A DNA stretch of 64,000 bases from Agrobacterium vitis (GCF_013337045.2 NZ_CP118260.1:124001-188000); one strand, 5' to 3'; shown: positions 47,688 through 56,729, counted from the stretch's first letter. Notes: a model not told the origin generated them from the letters alone. Numbers and translations: made by a program.

Positions 47688-48579
47688 GCTTGTCGCAAAC
47701 ATTTTCGGAGCGCGCGATTATCCCGTGAGCATCTTAAGTTTCATACTTTATTAACCATTTGCAGTCCGAAGAGGCGCGCAAGCAAATCGTTCTGGTCGTT
47801 GACAGTCCAGCCGCCGGAAAAGCCGAAACCTTTCTTCAACTATAGCATCGCCTCGAAACCCGCGATGGTTCGCCGCGCCGTGTTGAAGGATTGAAAGCCA
47901 CCGATCTTTGGCATGTTCTTCTTTATCCGGAAATGGTCGCTCTCGATTCTCTGTTGGAGGTGCTTGGTGACATAATGAACCGGACCCGGATGCAGGTGCC
48001 CACTATCGACTGACGTCTTGATTGCCGACGGAAAGGTATTGGCTCCGTCCGTCCCGATCTTTGCCGGTGACAACAAAGGCTCGTCCTTCAGCATTTTGCG
48101 GAAGAACCGCTTGGCAGCGTCGAGATCGCGCTTGGCTGTCAGCAGGAAATCCATAGGGTTTCCGTGCTTGTCGATGGCCCGGTAAAGATAGCGCCACTTG
48201 CCGCGGATCTTGACGTAGGTTTCGTCGATCCGGACCGAACCACAATGCGGGCGCCGAAACTGCCGCAGCCGTTTTTCAATCATCGGCGCATAAGCCAAAA
48301 CCCAGCGGTTGACGGTGCTGTGATCGACCTCGAAACCACGTTCCCGGAACATTTCCTCGAGGTCTCGGTAGCTGAGCGGATAGCGCAGATACCAGGCTAC
48401 TGCCTGCACGATGAGCCATGCCTCGAAATGCCTGCCTTTGAAATCATCCTTCGACTGGCGCTTCAGCTTTTCGGCAATGGCATTCAGAATCATGGGCTCG
48501 CTCCATAACATTGGGAGCGTGAATCTCTCTGATGATGGTCAACGACGCGTTAAGCCCGAAAATTTGCGACAACGCCCCT
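47686..48579 (-). mobile_element. IS6-family insertion sequence
   Basis: About 890 bases. Imperfect terminal inverted repeats are visible: GGGCTTGTCGCAAAC then ATTTTCGG at 47686-47708, and the complement of GGGGCGTTGTCGCAAA then TTTTCGG at 48557-48579. They enclose one transposase gene on the minus strand. The 8-bp sequences outside the ends differ (CTTGTAAC versus TGCAACCC), so no target duplication is seen. That fits the habit of this family of generating adjacent deletions. Confidence 0.8.
47840..48511 (-). CDS. IS6-family transposase
   Basis: A 223-residue DDE transposase. N-terminal HTH-like region (EEMFRERGFEVDHSTVNRWV); catalytic residues Asp in SVRIDETYVKIRGKWRYLYR, Asp in IGTDGANTFPSAI and Glu in IESDHFRIKKNMPK are all present. 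Length fits the family (about 220-240). It appears intact. It sits between the LacI gene and the Rhs locus and probably mobilised or remodelled that island. Confidence 0.93.
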   Translation of the reverse strand: MLWSEPMILNAIAEKLKRQSKDDFKGRHFEAWLIVQAVAWYLRYPLSYRDLEEMFRERGFEVDHSTVNRWVLAYAPMIEKRLRQFRRPHCGSVRIDETYVKIRGKWRYLYRAIDKHGNPMDFLLTAKRDLDAAKRFFRKMLKDEPLLSPAKIGTDGANTFPSAIKTSVDSGHLHPGPVHYVTKHLQQRIESDHFRIKKNMPKIGGFQSFNTARRTIAGFEAML

Positions 48580-48829
48580 GCAACCCTATCGTTATGATTG
48601 TGGAATAAGGAGTCTGAATCCTGGCTGCCGTGCATTTGGTCCACAGTTTAATTTTGGAATTTCCCGGTAAAAATTGTTATAGTTTATAACTATATGTCGT
48701 TTTGTAAATAATATTTTTCCTTCCCTCTTTACATCTCCAAAATCCTGAATACGGTCCGACTGTCATTGCTGGGGATAGCAGTGATATTTGAGATTTTATA
48801 TATTTCTATTTTAGCGTGGGGACGCTTAC
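48580..48829. promoter_or_regulatory. AT-rich upstream region of the Rhs gene
   Basis: This region is markedly AT-rich compared with the neighbours. TATAGTT-TAT-AACTATA (48678-48694) is a perfect short palindrome that could be an operator or part of a promoter. No clear ribosome binding site precedes the ATG at 48830. Confidence 0.4.
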
Positions 48830-51800
48830 ATGATGATCGGACGGACCGTTGCTTTGGCCGTGGCTTCTGCATGCCTTTTTTTATTTATAAGTAAAGTTGC
48901 ATATGCCGATACAGCGCTTGGAGATCCACAGCAGGTTGCTGTCGCCCCCAAGGCTAGCGATGTCTCCAGTTCCGGTGCCTTCGTCCAGGAATATCCGATC
49001 GATGTGCCCAAGAGTTTTGGTGTAGAGCCTAAACTGTCCTTCAAGTACGATAGCTCCCGCCGCACCAAGGTTAGTGGCCTTTATCAAGGCTGGCTTGGCT
49101 ATGGCTGGGGTCTGGAAGGCGTGGCCGTTATCGAGCGTGCAAGACCTGCACGCGGTATCCCTGCCTATGATGCCAACGACGTCTACATGCTCAACGGTGA
49201 GCCGCTGGCCAGCTGCACCTCGACCAACAATGCCGGTGTCTCCTGCCAGGTTGGCGGCAACTGGGTTGGCGAGACCGAGAACTATCTGCGGATCCTTTAC
49301 GTATCCTCCTCCAACACTTGGGAGATCACGGCACGCGACGGCACCAAGACGGTACTGGCCTCCACCGCATCGTTGGTGGGTTCGACCAGCACAGCTGTCG
49401 AGGCGACCAATTACCGCTGGCTGGTCAAAAGCGTTACCGATACCCATGGCAACACGGCCAGTTACAGCTACACCTGCGATACGCTTCCTGTCTGCTATCC
49501 GTCGGTGATCAGCTACAACAACCGGACAGTCAACTTCTTCTACGAGGCGCGGCCCGATCCGCTGATCATGGCAAACGGCAACTCGTTGTCGCAGACGACG
49601 CGTCGCCTGAAGACCATCGTCGTCAAGACTGGTAGCAGCACCATCAGCGGCTACGCTCTCAATTACGATCAGGCGCCGGAGAACGATGCCTCACGTCTCG
49701 TTTCAGTACAGAAGTACGGCTCCGACCTGACGCTCAGCAATGTCAATGCCATTACCGGCGGCACCTCTCTGCCCGCAACAACATTCTCTTATGCAAACGG
49801 AACCGACTTCAGCCAGACCGTGTCAACAAGCGCGATCATGGGCAGGCCGATGTGGACAGATCTTACTCCAAATTACATTCCAGTCGATGTCGACGATGAC
49901 GGGCTTTCCGAAATCCTGACGAGTGGCTGCGGAATGCTGTTTGGGCAACCGGGTGCGACGCGATTTGATATTGCCGACATGTCCGCTGTGAAATGCTCCC
50001 AAGATGTCGCACCCAGATTCCATGTTGGACGGTTTCATGCTGGGGAAACCGGCAAGCAGATGTTGATCCGCGGCAAGGATTCTAAAATCCGCGATGAGGT
50101 GCTGCTGACGAGGAATGGGACTGGCTTCAGCGTTGAGGTGAACACCTGCAGTGCGACGTCCGGCGACGCTATGATCACCAACAGTGCAACCAAGGCAATG
50201 TGCGGTCTTGGCGCTGACTTCAAAACCCCGGTCGATTATGACGCCAGCGGCACGGACAAATTAGTGACGGTATCTGACCAGACTGTCGGCATGGCCGAAC
50301 TGTTCGGCGACGGCCGTATCCAGAGGATCTATTACGGTGAAACCTCCCTACGCGCCGCTTCCTATGAGAATGGCGCTTGGGTCAAGCGCAAACTTGCTGG
50401 TTACACGTGCACAAAAAACTGCTTATTTACCGACCTCAACGGCGACGGGTTGGATGATCTGGTTCAATACGAAGTCAATTACGATCCGGGTAATACAAGC
50501 GACAACAATTACAGAGAGCCATCGTACTCTGTCACGGTCTCTGCTTACTTGTTCAACGGCATGACCTATCAAGCCTGGTCTGGGAGCTATAGCAAAGAGT
50601 ACAATCTCCAGAGCCCGGACGCGACCTATTACGGCGCTGTGACGATCTTTGCATCCGATGTGGACGGCGATCAGAAATCCGAAATTGGTGTCGGCGTAAA
50701 AGGCACCGAAGACTATGATATCTATGGCAATCGATCGTGGATGCTCATGCGGATGCGCAACCAGTCCAACAAAGCTTCTTTTGTCTTTGAAAACCTGAAC
50801 TTGAGCAGTAGTTTTGCGACGGCCGGGGACTTTGACGGCGATGGCTTGTCCGATATGTTGACGGCGCCCGCAGTGACCTGTGGTGGACGGACATATAATA
50901 ATAATAAACAATCTTATACCTATGGCCCCAACTGCGACAAGGCCTTCGATAACAAGCCATACACGATCCGCTACGGCCGTTCGACGGGTGATTTCCCCAA
51001 TCTGATGACAGGGATGACGACGCCCGAGGGCGCGAAGGTGGCCGTGCGGTATGCGCCCTCGACGAAGTGGCAGAACACCTATCTGCCCTTCGCGCTGCAG
51101 GCGGTCAGTTCCATTGCTCTTGATGATGGTCGTGGCACGGTGGCAACCACCGACTATTCTTATGCCAAAGGTCTTTACGTGCCGTCAAAGCGCAAGTTCA
51201 TGGGCTTTGGCGAGGTCACCAAGACCCTGCCGCTTGCCAATGGTCAGAGTGTCCGCAACACCGTTACAACAACTTACCTGCAGGATATGGCAACCATCGG
51301 GCTGCCGGCTGTCACGCGATATGCAGGTGATACGACCAACTCCGGCAAAGTTGCCACCAATACATACATCGCCAATAACGCTTCCATTCCCTACACCGCG
51401 CTGAAACAGGCAACTGAAACGCAGTATCTGGAAAGTGGTGCCTCTCGTTCCGTGCGTAGCGAATGGGCCTATGATACCTATGGTAACATCTTCCAAGAAA
51501 CTAGCTTCGGCAGAACAGATACAGGTGGTGACGAAGCAACGACCGTTTACAAACGGGTTTATAATATCCCGAATTACATCGTCTCCACGATCAGTGATAA
51601 GTCGAGTTACGAAGGGGTAGTCGACAACGCGCCTTTGCTAAGTCGACAGACCTTTGCCTATGACGGTCTGGAGTTAGGAACCTCTCCTACAAAAGGGGAT
51701 ATGACTGCTCAGCGCGATTACGCTAATGACGCAGGTTTTTATCAGTCGAAGAGATTTACTTACGACGCATATGGTAATCGACTGACGGAAACCAATGGGG

Positions 51801-54019
51801 AAAATGAGACAACAACGTTTGAGTACGATTCTGATTATCACCAATTCCCGGTAAAGACGACGTATCCAACAGGATTATTCAAACTGGCCGATTACGCACC
51901 TTTATGTTCTGCGGTCAGTAACTTGCGGGATGTTAACGGTGTCGTCAGTCATTTTAATTACGACTTGCTATGCCGCCAAACCGAGGTGATTAACAGCGCT
52001 ACAGGTTTTTACACACGTAAGTCATATAATGCGTGGGGTAACCCCTCAGCTCAGAATATTGCCACGTCAACGAGCGCACCGAATGGTAGCTCGATAGAGA
52101 AAGTTGAATACTTTGACGGCCTAGGTCGTATTAGGCAGACGTCAGCGACCGGAGAAAGTGCCAACACCACTTCTTATGCGGACGTAGATTACGATGCTCG
52201 TGGCAATGTCATGCGAACAACCGCTCCGTATATTTATGGGAATACGGTTTATTCAACCATAACAACATTTGACTGGAATGGTCGTCCTTTAAAATCGACC
52301 AATTCTGATCTTACGTTCAAGGCCTATGAGTATAGCCTAGTTGATAATGCAGCACGCTCTTCCAATGTAACATTGTTATCAACATTGTTGACCGACGAGG
52401 TCGGCATAAGGACGAGAACTATATTTTCCACAAGTGGTGATGTGGTGGGCGCTATTCAACGTTCTGCGAATGCAGCGGACGGCAGCAGCATTGCTCGTTG
52501 GATTCATGCCGCTACGTTCGACGGCGCTCGCCGCATGATCCAGGTTCAGGATAATGACGGAGCAACATGGAACTACTCTTATGACCTCGTTGGAAATCGC
52601 CTCTCGGCGAGTGATCCAGATATGGGAGTATGGAACTACACCTATGACAATGCCAATCGCCTGAAGCGTCAAAGGGATGCGCGAGGGTATGTCATGGCCA
52701 TAACGTATGATGCGGCGGGTCGCGTCATTCAAAAAATGGCCTTCTCCAATGAAAATGATGCAAACAGTGCAACAAACGGAATATTGCTTGCGGCTAATCG
52801 TTACGATGAGTTGCGCGATGGTTTTTATAACGGCGGCCAAATGACGAGCACGCAGGCTGGTTCCGTTCAGCAGTCAATTCAGTACAACGGCGATGGGTTG
52901 CCGACCGATAAAACAGTCACGGTTGATAGCGTTGTACACAACGAAACGACGATCTACGACCAAGGTAAGAAGCCGATTTTTCTGACCTATAATGGCGGTC
53001 AGCAGGTGGCCATTGGCTCGTCTTCTTCCCACTGGACCTACGACCGCAAGGGCCAGTTGCTGACAATCCCCGGCTACATTAACAGCACGACCTATATGCC
53101 CGATGGGCAAACGGCCTCGATCACCTATGCCAATGGCGTGAAGACCACCTTCAGCTATTCGCCTGAGCGTGGCTGGCTGACGGGTATCGTCACCCAGAAT
53201 TCCGCCGGCACCCGGCTGTTGGGCGCGAGCTACAGCCGCGATGCAGCCGGTCGTATCACGAGCATTGATGAAGACGGCACGGCCAATGACTGGACTTACA
53301 GCTACGACCGTTTCGGTCGGGTCGCTACAGCGATCAGGGTCGACAATCCCGCCTATAGCGAAACCTTCATCTACGCTGACAATGACAATCTGATCAGCCG
53401 CTCACGTCTGGCCGGCAGTTTTGTCTATCCGTCAGCCGGTTCCTCGCGCCCGCATGCGCCGACATCGCTCAACGGTGTCGCCTTTAGCTATGATCCGAAT
53501 GGCAATATGATCAATGACGGCAGCCGCCAGCTGAACTACGACCTCGCCAATCGTGTCGCCTCGGTCACAGCCAACGGCTCCACGATCAGCTTTGCTTATG
53601 GTCCCGACGGAGCGCGCGCCAAGAAGATTGGCAGCAACGGCACGACCTTATACTACAGTGCGGATGTCGAGTTCGACATGGCCGCGAACGCCTTCACGCG
53701 GTATCCGCATATGGACATCAAGCTTGTCGGCAATAATGTCTACTTCCTGCATCGTGACCATCTGTCTTCGGTCCGCTTCGTGACCAACATGGCTGGCCAG
53801 ATCGTCGAAAGCACCGATTATGCCGCCTATGGTGAGACCACCAACAAGGCGATGACCACCCAGAAAAACTATATCGGCGAGCGCTTCGATCCCGAAACTG
53901 GCCTCATGTATCTCAATGCAAGATATATGGATCCACGGTTTGGTAGATATGTGCCTGCTGATGACGGGGCAGTAATCGAGCCATCCGCCGAAGCCGAGGA
54001 GGTGCGTCATGCGCAGTAA
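48830..54019 (+). CDS. Secreted SpvB/TcdB-like Rhs (YD-repeat) shell protein
   Basis: A 1729-residue protein. A Sec signal peptide spans about 1-27 (VALAVASACLFLFISKVAYA). An SpvB/TcB-type N-terminal domain follows (VQEYPIDVPKSFGVEPKLSF, GLYQGWLGYGWGLEGVAVIE). Four calcium-type FG-GAP motifs lie near residues 352 (DVDDDGLSEI), 533 (DLNGDGLDDL), 608 (DVDGDQKSEI) and 665 (DFDGDGLSDM). Then come a TcdB-like middle part and YD repeats from about 960 to 1640 (YDAYGNRLTETNG, YDLVGNRLSASDP, YDPNGNMINDGSR). The Rhs core begins at about 1641 (HRDHLSSVRFVTN, YIGERFDPETGLMYLNARYM, DPRFGRY), but the protein ends 22 residues later (VPADDG... to EEVRHAQ) and lacks the usual [23 protein letters not shown] end. 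That end is in the next gene, whose ATG overlaps this stop by 11 bases. The shell is expected to enclose a toxin; export is Sec-dependent rather than T6SS. Confidence 0.92.
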   Translation: MMIGRTVALAVASACLFLFISKVAYADTALGDPQQVAVAPKASDVSSSGAFVQEYPIDVPKSFGVEPKLSFKYDSSRRTKVSGLYQGWLGYGWGLEGVAVIERARPARGIPAYDANDVYMLNGEPLASCTSTNNAGVSCQVGGNWVGETENYLRILYVSSSNTWEITARDGTKTVLASTASLVGSTSTAVEATNYRWLVKSVTDTHGNTASYSYTCDTLPVCYPSVISYNNRTVNFFYEARPDPLIMANGNSLSQTTRRLKTIVVKTGSSTISGYALNYDQAPENDASRLVSVQKYGSDLTLSNVNAITGGTSLPATTFSYANGTDFSQTVSTSAIMGRPMWTDLTPNYIPVDVDDDGLSEILTSGCGMLFGQPGATRFDIADMSAVKCSQDVAPRFHVGRFHAGETGKQMLIRGKDSKIRDEVLLTRNGTGFSVEVNTCSATSGDAMITNSATKAMCGLGADFKTPVDYDASGTDKLVTVSDQTVGMAELFGDGRIQRIYYGETSLRAASYENGAWVKRKLAGYTCTKNCLFTDLNGDGLDDLVQYEVNYDPGNTSDNNYREPSYSVTVSAYLFNGMTYQAWSGSYSKEYNLQSPDATYYGAVTIFASDVDGDQKSEIGVGVKGTEDYDIYGNRSWMLMRMRNQSNKASFVFENLNLSSSFATAGDFDGDGLSDMLTAPAVTCGGRTYNNNKQSYTYGPNCDKAFDNKPYTIRYGRSTGDFPNLMTGMTTPEGAKVAVRYAPSTKWQNTYLPFALQAVSSIALDDGRGTVATTDYSYAKGLYVPSKRKFMGFGEVTKTLPLANGQSVRNTVTTTYLQDMATIGLPAVTRYAGDTTNSGKVATNTYIANNASIPYTALKQATETQYLESGASRSVRSEWAYDTYGNIFQETSFGRTDTGGDEATTVYKRVYNIPNYIVSTISDKSSYEGVVDNAPLLSRQTFAYDGLELGTSPTKGDMTAQRDYANDAGFYQSKRFTYDAYGNRLTETNGENETTTFEYDSDYHQFPVKTTYPTGLFKLADYAPLCSAVSNLRDVNGVVSHFNYDLLCRQTEVINSATGFYTRKSYNAWGNPSAQNIATSTSAPNGSSIEKVEYFDGLGRIRQTSATGESANTTSYADVDYDARGNVMRTTAPYIYGNTVYSTITTFDWNGRPLKSTNSDLTFKAYEYSLVDNAARSSNVTLLSTLLTDEVGIRTRTIFSTSGDVVGAIQRSANAADGSSIARWIHAATFDGARRMIQVQDNDGATWNYSYDLVGNRLSASDPDMGVWNYTYDNANRLKRQRDARGYVMAITYDAAGRVIQKMAFSNENDANSATNGILLAANRYDELRDGFYNGGQMTSTQAGSVQQSIQYNGDGLPTDKTVTVDSVVHNETTIYDQGKKPIFLTYNGGQQVAIGSSSSHWTYDRKGQLLTIPGYINSTTYMPDGQTASITYANGVKTTFSYSPERGWLTGIVTQNSAGTRLLGASYSRDAAGRITSIDEDGTANDWTYSYDRFGRVATAIRVDNPAYSETFIYADNDNLISRSRLAGSFVYPSAGSSRPHAPTSLNGVAFSYDPNGNMINDGSRQLNYDLANRVASVTANGSTISFAYGPDGARAKKIGSNGTTLYYSADVEFDMAANAFTRYPHMDIKLVGNNVYFLHRDHLSSVRFVTNMAGQIVESTDYAAYGETTNKAMTTQKNYIGERFDPETGLMYLNARYMDPRFGRYVPADDGAVIEPSAEAEEVRHAQ

Positions 54020-54922
54020 TCAGTTCTCGCAAGTGGCATCCGCCATGCTAGCGGCGACGTCCGAGGCAACCAACACCATTGCTACCGTCGCACCGGGATC
54101 GATCACCATGCACCACATCAAAACTTGGTTCGCTGCGGCACAGCCCAAATCCTAGCCACAGCGTCTGCTCAATAGGTTGATGAGCCTGCTGCTAATTGCA
54201 AGTCTCGTCGCCACGTCATTCGCCGCCACCGCTAATGCCCACTTTATCTCCCCGGACGATTGGGACCCGACGAAGCCGGGCGTCGGCACAAATAGGTATG
54301 CTTATGCCGGGAATGATCCCGTCAATAGGCGTGATGCCAATGGGCATTGTACGAACTCTCTATGTGACTACGACTCATATCGTAGTGGATGGTCCGATGA
54401 AGCAAACCACTATGAATCTCAGTTAAATCAACCAACGGACAAATAGAGCGAGGCGAAGTTACAAGGAATGAAGCCGCCGACGGCCTTAGCTACCTTGAAA
54501 ATCAACGTGATGATGCACGTTCAAAGGCAAATATTTCCGAGGGGGAATATGCGAAACTAAAAATAGAAGAAATGTCTAATTGAAGGGTGGCGAGTCGATT
54601 ATTATCATCCTTATTTGGAGTGACAAAAACATATCAAACATATACGAAAACAAACCCCGAAACCAACAAAGTTTACTCAGGGCGGACAAGTGGAGCCGGC
54701 ACTCCTGCCGAAAATATTGGTAAGCGAGACGCTAACCACCACATGAATACCGAAGGTTATGCGCCAGCCCGCTTAGACAAAAGCTCCCCTAATAAAGATG
54801 CGATAAGAGGCCGCGAGCAGCAACTAATAGAAGAAAATGGTGTCACGCAATCCATTCGTGGTACATCCGGAAATAAAATTAACGGAATCTCTGATAAAAC
54901 CCACGTAAAGGAGATTATACGG
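54009..54922 (+). pseudogene. Split Rhs tip gene: leader + Rhs core end + GIY-YIG/URI-like toxin (three lesions)
   Basis: The ATG at 54009 has an excellent ribosome binding site (GAGGAGG, 53996-54002) inside the end of the shell gene. In one frame it reads a leader (MRSNQFSQVASAMLAATSEA...), an amber TAG at 54153-54155, a hydrophobic segment ([20 protein letters not shown]), then the Rhs core end missing from the shell ([33 protein letters not shown]) and a linker to TAG at 54444. A frameshift between 54416 and 54444 leads to a linker ([20 protein letters not shown]), interrupted by TGA at 54581-54583. After that comes a toxin-like domain: YTKTNPETNKVYSGRTSG, RDANHHM and RGREQQLIEENG, laid out like a GIY-YIG (URI) nuclease. 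Alternative starts (ATG 54180, GTG 54587) could still give pieces. The toxin frame runs on into the immunity gene. The nuclease call is an inference from motif order. Confidence 0.7.
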
Positions 54923-55414
54923 ATGCAAAACGAAAGGAACTTCCCAATGAATAATAGAAGAAAACCAAAGGCTGGAAGTATACTTGAAATAAAAATTGAT
55001 GAAAATTTATCTTTTTTATGTCAAATATTAAGAAACAATCAGATTGCTGTTTATAATCATGATGTAGATAGAGATTCAATTGTTAAAAATAATATCGACA
55101 CCGATGACTGCATATTCATTGTATCTGTCATGGATAGATCAATTAAATCAGATAGATGGCCAATCATAGGACATTCAAATATACCAAGTAGACTTGATCG
55201 GCCATTCTTTTATTTTATAAAAGACATAATTACCGGCGCATTTTCGATTTACAATAGCTCTAACGGAGCCATCAGCCCTGCTACTTATGACGATATTAGA
55301 GGACTAGAGGCGGCGGCGGTGTGGGACGCAAACCATATTGAAGACAGAATAAGAGACCATTCACGAGGAGTTCCGAACAAGTGGGAAATAAGCCTTTCTC
55401 CCGATAAAAAATAG
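54923..55414 (+). CDS. Immunity protein, Imm26-like
   Basis: A 163-residue cytoplasmic protein (155 if the start is the ATG at 54947). AAAGGAG lies nine bases before 54923; AAAGGAA lies seven bases before 54947. The start of the domain (KPKAGSILEIKIDENLSFLC then QILRNNQIAVYNHDVDRDSI) follows the Imm26 pattern of a basic/Gly entry, a strand and a DVD-type turn; the rest (SRLDRPFFYFIKDIITGAFS) is unfamiliar in detail. It lies directly after the toxin domain in the same frame with no intervening stop, which is unusual. It is very AT-rich compared with the shell gene, as typical for horizontally acquired tips. Intact immunity beside a broken toxin gene fits an orphaned protective gene. Confidence 0.6.
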   Translation: MQNERNFPMNNRRKPKAGSILEIKIDENLSFLCQILRNNQIAVYNHDVDRDSIVKNNIDTDDCIFIVSVMDRSIKSDRWPIIGHSNIPSRLDRPFFYFIKDIITGAFSIYNSSNGAISPATYDDIRGLEAAAVWDANHIEDRIRDHSRGVPNKWEISLSPDKK

Positions 55415-55550
55415 CTAGCCTTACGAAAGTAAAAACCTCGACAACCGCTAGAATCGGCTCGGAAATCTTTTGCTCTGATCCCCAGAAACTGGACCGTTCA
55501 TAACTGGAGTTTTCCGCGGTAATTTCCCGGCTGGGAAAAGGAGCGGAAGT

Positions 55551-55817
55551 ATGAAGGCATCGAAGTTTTCGGACGCCCAGAAGGCGTTCATTTTGAAGCA
55601 GGGCGAGGATGGTGTGCCGGTGGCCGAGATCTGCCGGAAGGCGGGGATCAGCCAGGCGACGTATTTCAATTGGCGCAAGAAGTATGGAGGCCTGCTGCCC
55701 GACGAGATGCGCCGATTGAAGGCTCTGGAGGATGAGAATTCCAGGCTCAAGAAGATTGTCGCTGATCTGACGCTCGACCGGGAAATGCTCCAGGAAGGCA
55801 TCCGCCGAAAGCTCTGA
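55551..55817 (+). CDS. IS3-family (IS407-like) transposase OrfA
   Basis: An 88-residue HTH protein (KFSDAQKAFILKQGEDGVPV, AEICRKAGISQATYFNWRKK) with a C-terminal leucine-rich coiled coil (LKALEDENSRLKKIVADLTL). It is intact. It acts with OrfB through frameshifting in active elements. Confidence 0.9.
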   Translation: MKASKFSDAQKAFILKQGEDGVPVAEICRKAGISQATYFNWRKKYGGLLPDEMRRLKALEDENSRLKKIVADLTLDREMLQEGIRRKL

Positions 55818-55849
55818 GGCCTGCCCGGCAGCGCAAGCTGATCGACGGG

Positions 55850-56678
55850 ATGCTGGTGGATTGGGGCATATCGATCCGACGGGCCTGCAAGGTCCTGAGG
55901 TTCGACACCTCGACATACCACTACAAGTCCCGCCGCACCGGACAGGCCCCACTCGAACGACGCATCAAGGAGATTTGTGAGACACGCGTGCGGTATGGCT
56001 ACCGGCGTGTTCATGTTCACTTGCGCCGCGAAGGCTGGAAGATCAATATGAAGAAGATACGCAGGATTTACAGAGAGTTAGGACTCCAACTGCGCAACAA
56101 GCATCCGAAGCGCCGGGTAAAGGCAAAGCTCAGAGATGATCGCAAGGAGGCTGTCGGGCCGAACGACGTCTGGGCGATGGACTTCGTTCACGACCAGCTC
56201 GCGACCGGCAAGAAGCTGCGTATCCTCGCGACAAACGCTTTGCGTTTGCGCTGACGTGGTCGATACCCACTCGCGCTACTGCCCGGCCGCCGACGCCCGC
56301 TTCACTTACCGGGGCGAGGATGTTGTCCAGACCCTGGAAGTCATCTGCCGGAAGACGGGATATCCCAAGACGATCAGGGTGGACAATGGCAGCGAATTCA
56401 TCTCCCGTGATCTCGACCTCTGGGCCTATGCGAACAACGTCACCCTGGACTTCTCGCGGCCAGGCAAGCCGACAGACAACGGCTTCATCGAGGCGTTCAA
56501 CAGCAAGCTGAGGTCGGAGTGCCTGAACGCCCATTGGTTCCTAACCCTTGCAGATTCCCGCGAAAAGTTGGAGACTTGGCGTAAGTACTACAACGAGGAA
56601 CGTCCTCACTCGGCGATCGGATATAACGTCCCCATTGCCCTGCATAATCCCGGTGGCGCAACCAGTCAGCCATCGTGA
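55850..56678 (+). pseudogene. IS3-family (IS407-like) transposase OrfB, disrupted
   Basis: The first part (WGISIRRACKVLRFDTSTYH to DDRKEAVGPNDVWAMDFVHD) stops at 56254. The second part resumes in another frame (VDTHSRYCPAADARF, TIRVDNGSEFISRDLDL, GFIEAFNSKLRSECLNAHWF). All three DDE residues are present across the two parts. Between them about 26 extra bases (near 56229-56255, GACAAACGCTTTGCGTTTGC) and a one-base loss interrupt the expected KLRILTVVDTHSR, so the transposase is inactive. Confidence 0.85.
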
Positions 56679-56729
56679 TCAGAGCCGGAAAACTCTAATT
56701 CCCGGCGGTCCAAGGTTTGGTCCCAGAGC

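Larger units (their letters stand above)
55472..56729 (+). mobile_element. IS3-family (IS407-like) insertion sequence
   Basis: About 1.26 kb with orfA and a broken orfB. The ends are imperfect inverted repeats of about 45 bases. The left reads GCTCTGATCCCCAGAAACTGG then ACCG...GTTTTCCG. The complement of the right reads GCTCTGGGACCAAACCTTGG then ACCG...GTTTTCCG. No clear target duplication is visible. It landed just downstream of the immunity gene and next to the end of another element (56736-56780). Confidence 0.8.

Noticed and set aside
47678..48587. Target-site duplication around the IS6-family element
   Set aside because: The 8-base flanks CTTGTAAC and TGCAACCC do not match.
53640..54010. 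Minus-strand open frame opposite the Rhs core as a possible immunity gene
   Set aside because: It mirrors the conserved Rhs core coding sequence and has no start signal; the credible immunity gene is at 54923-55414.
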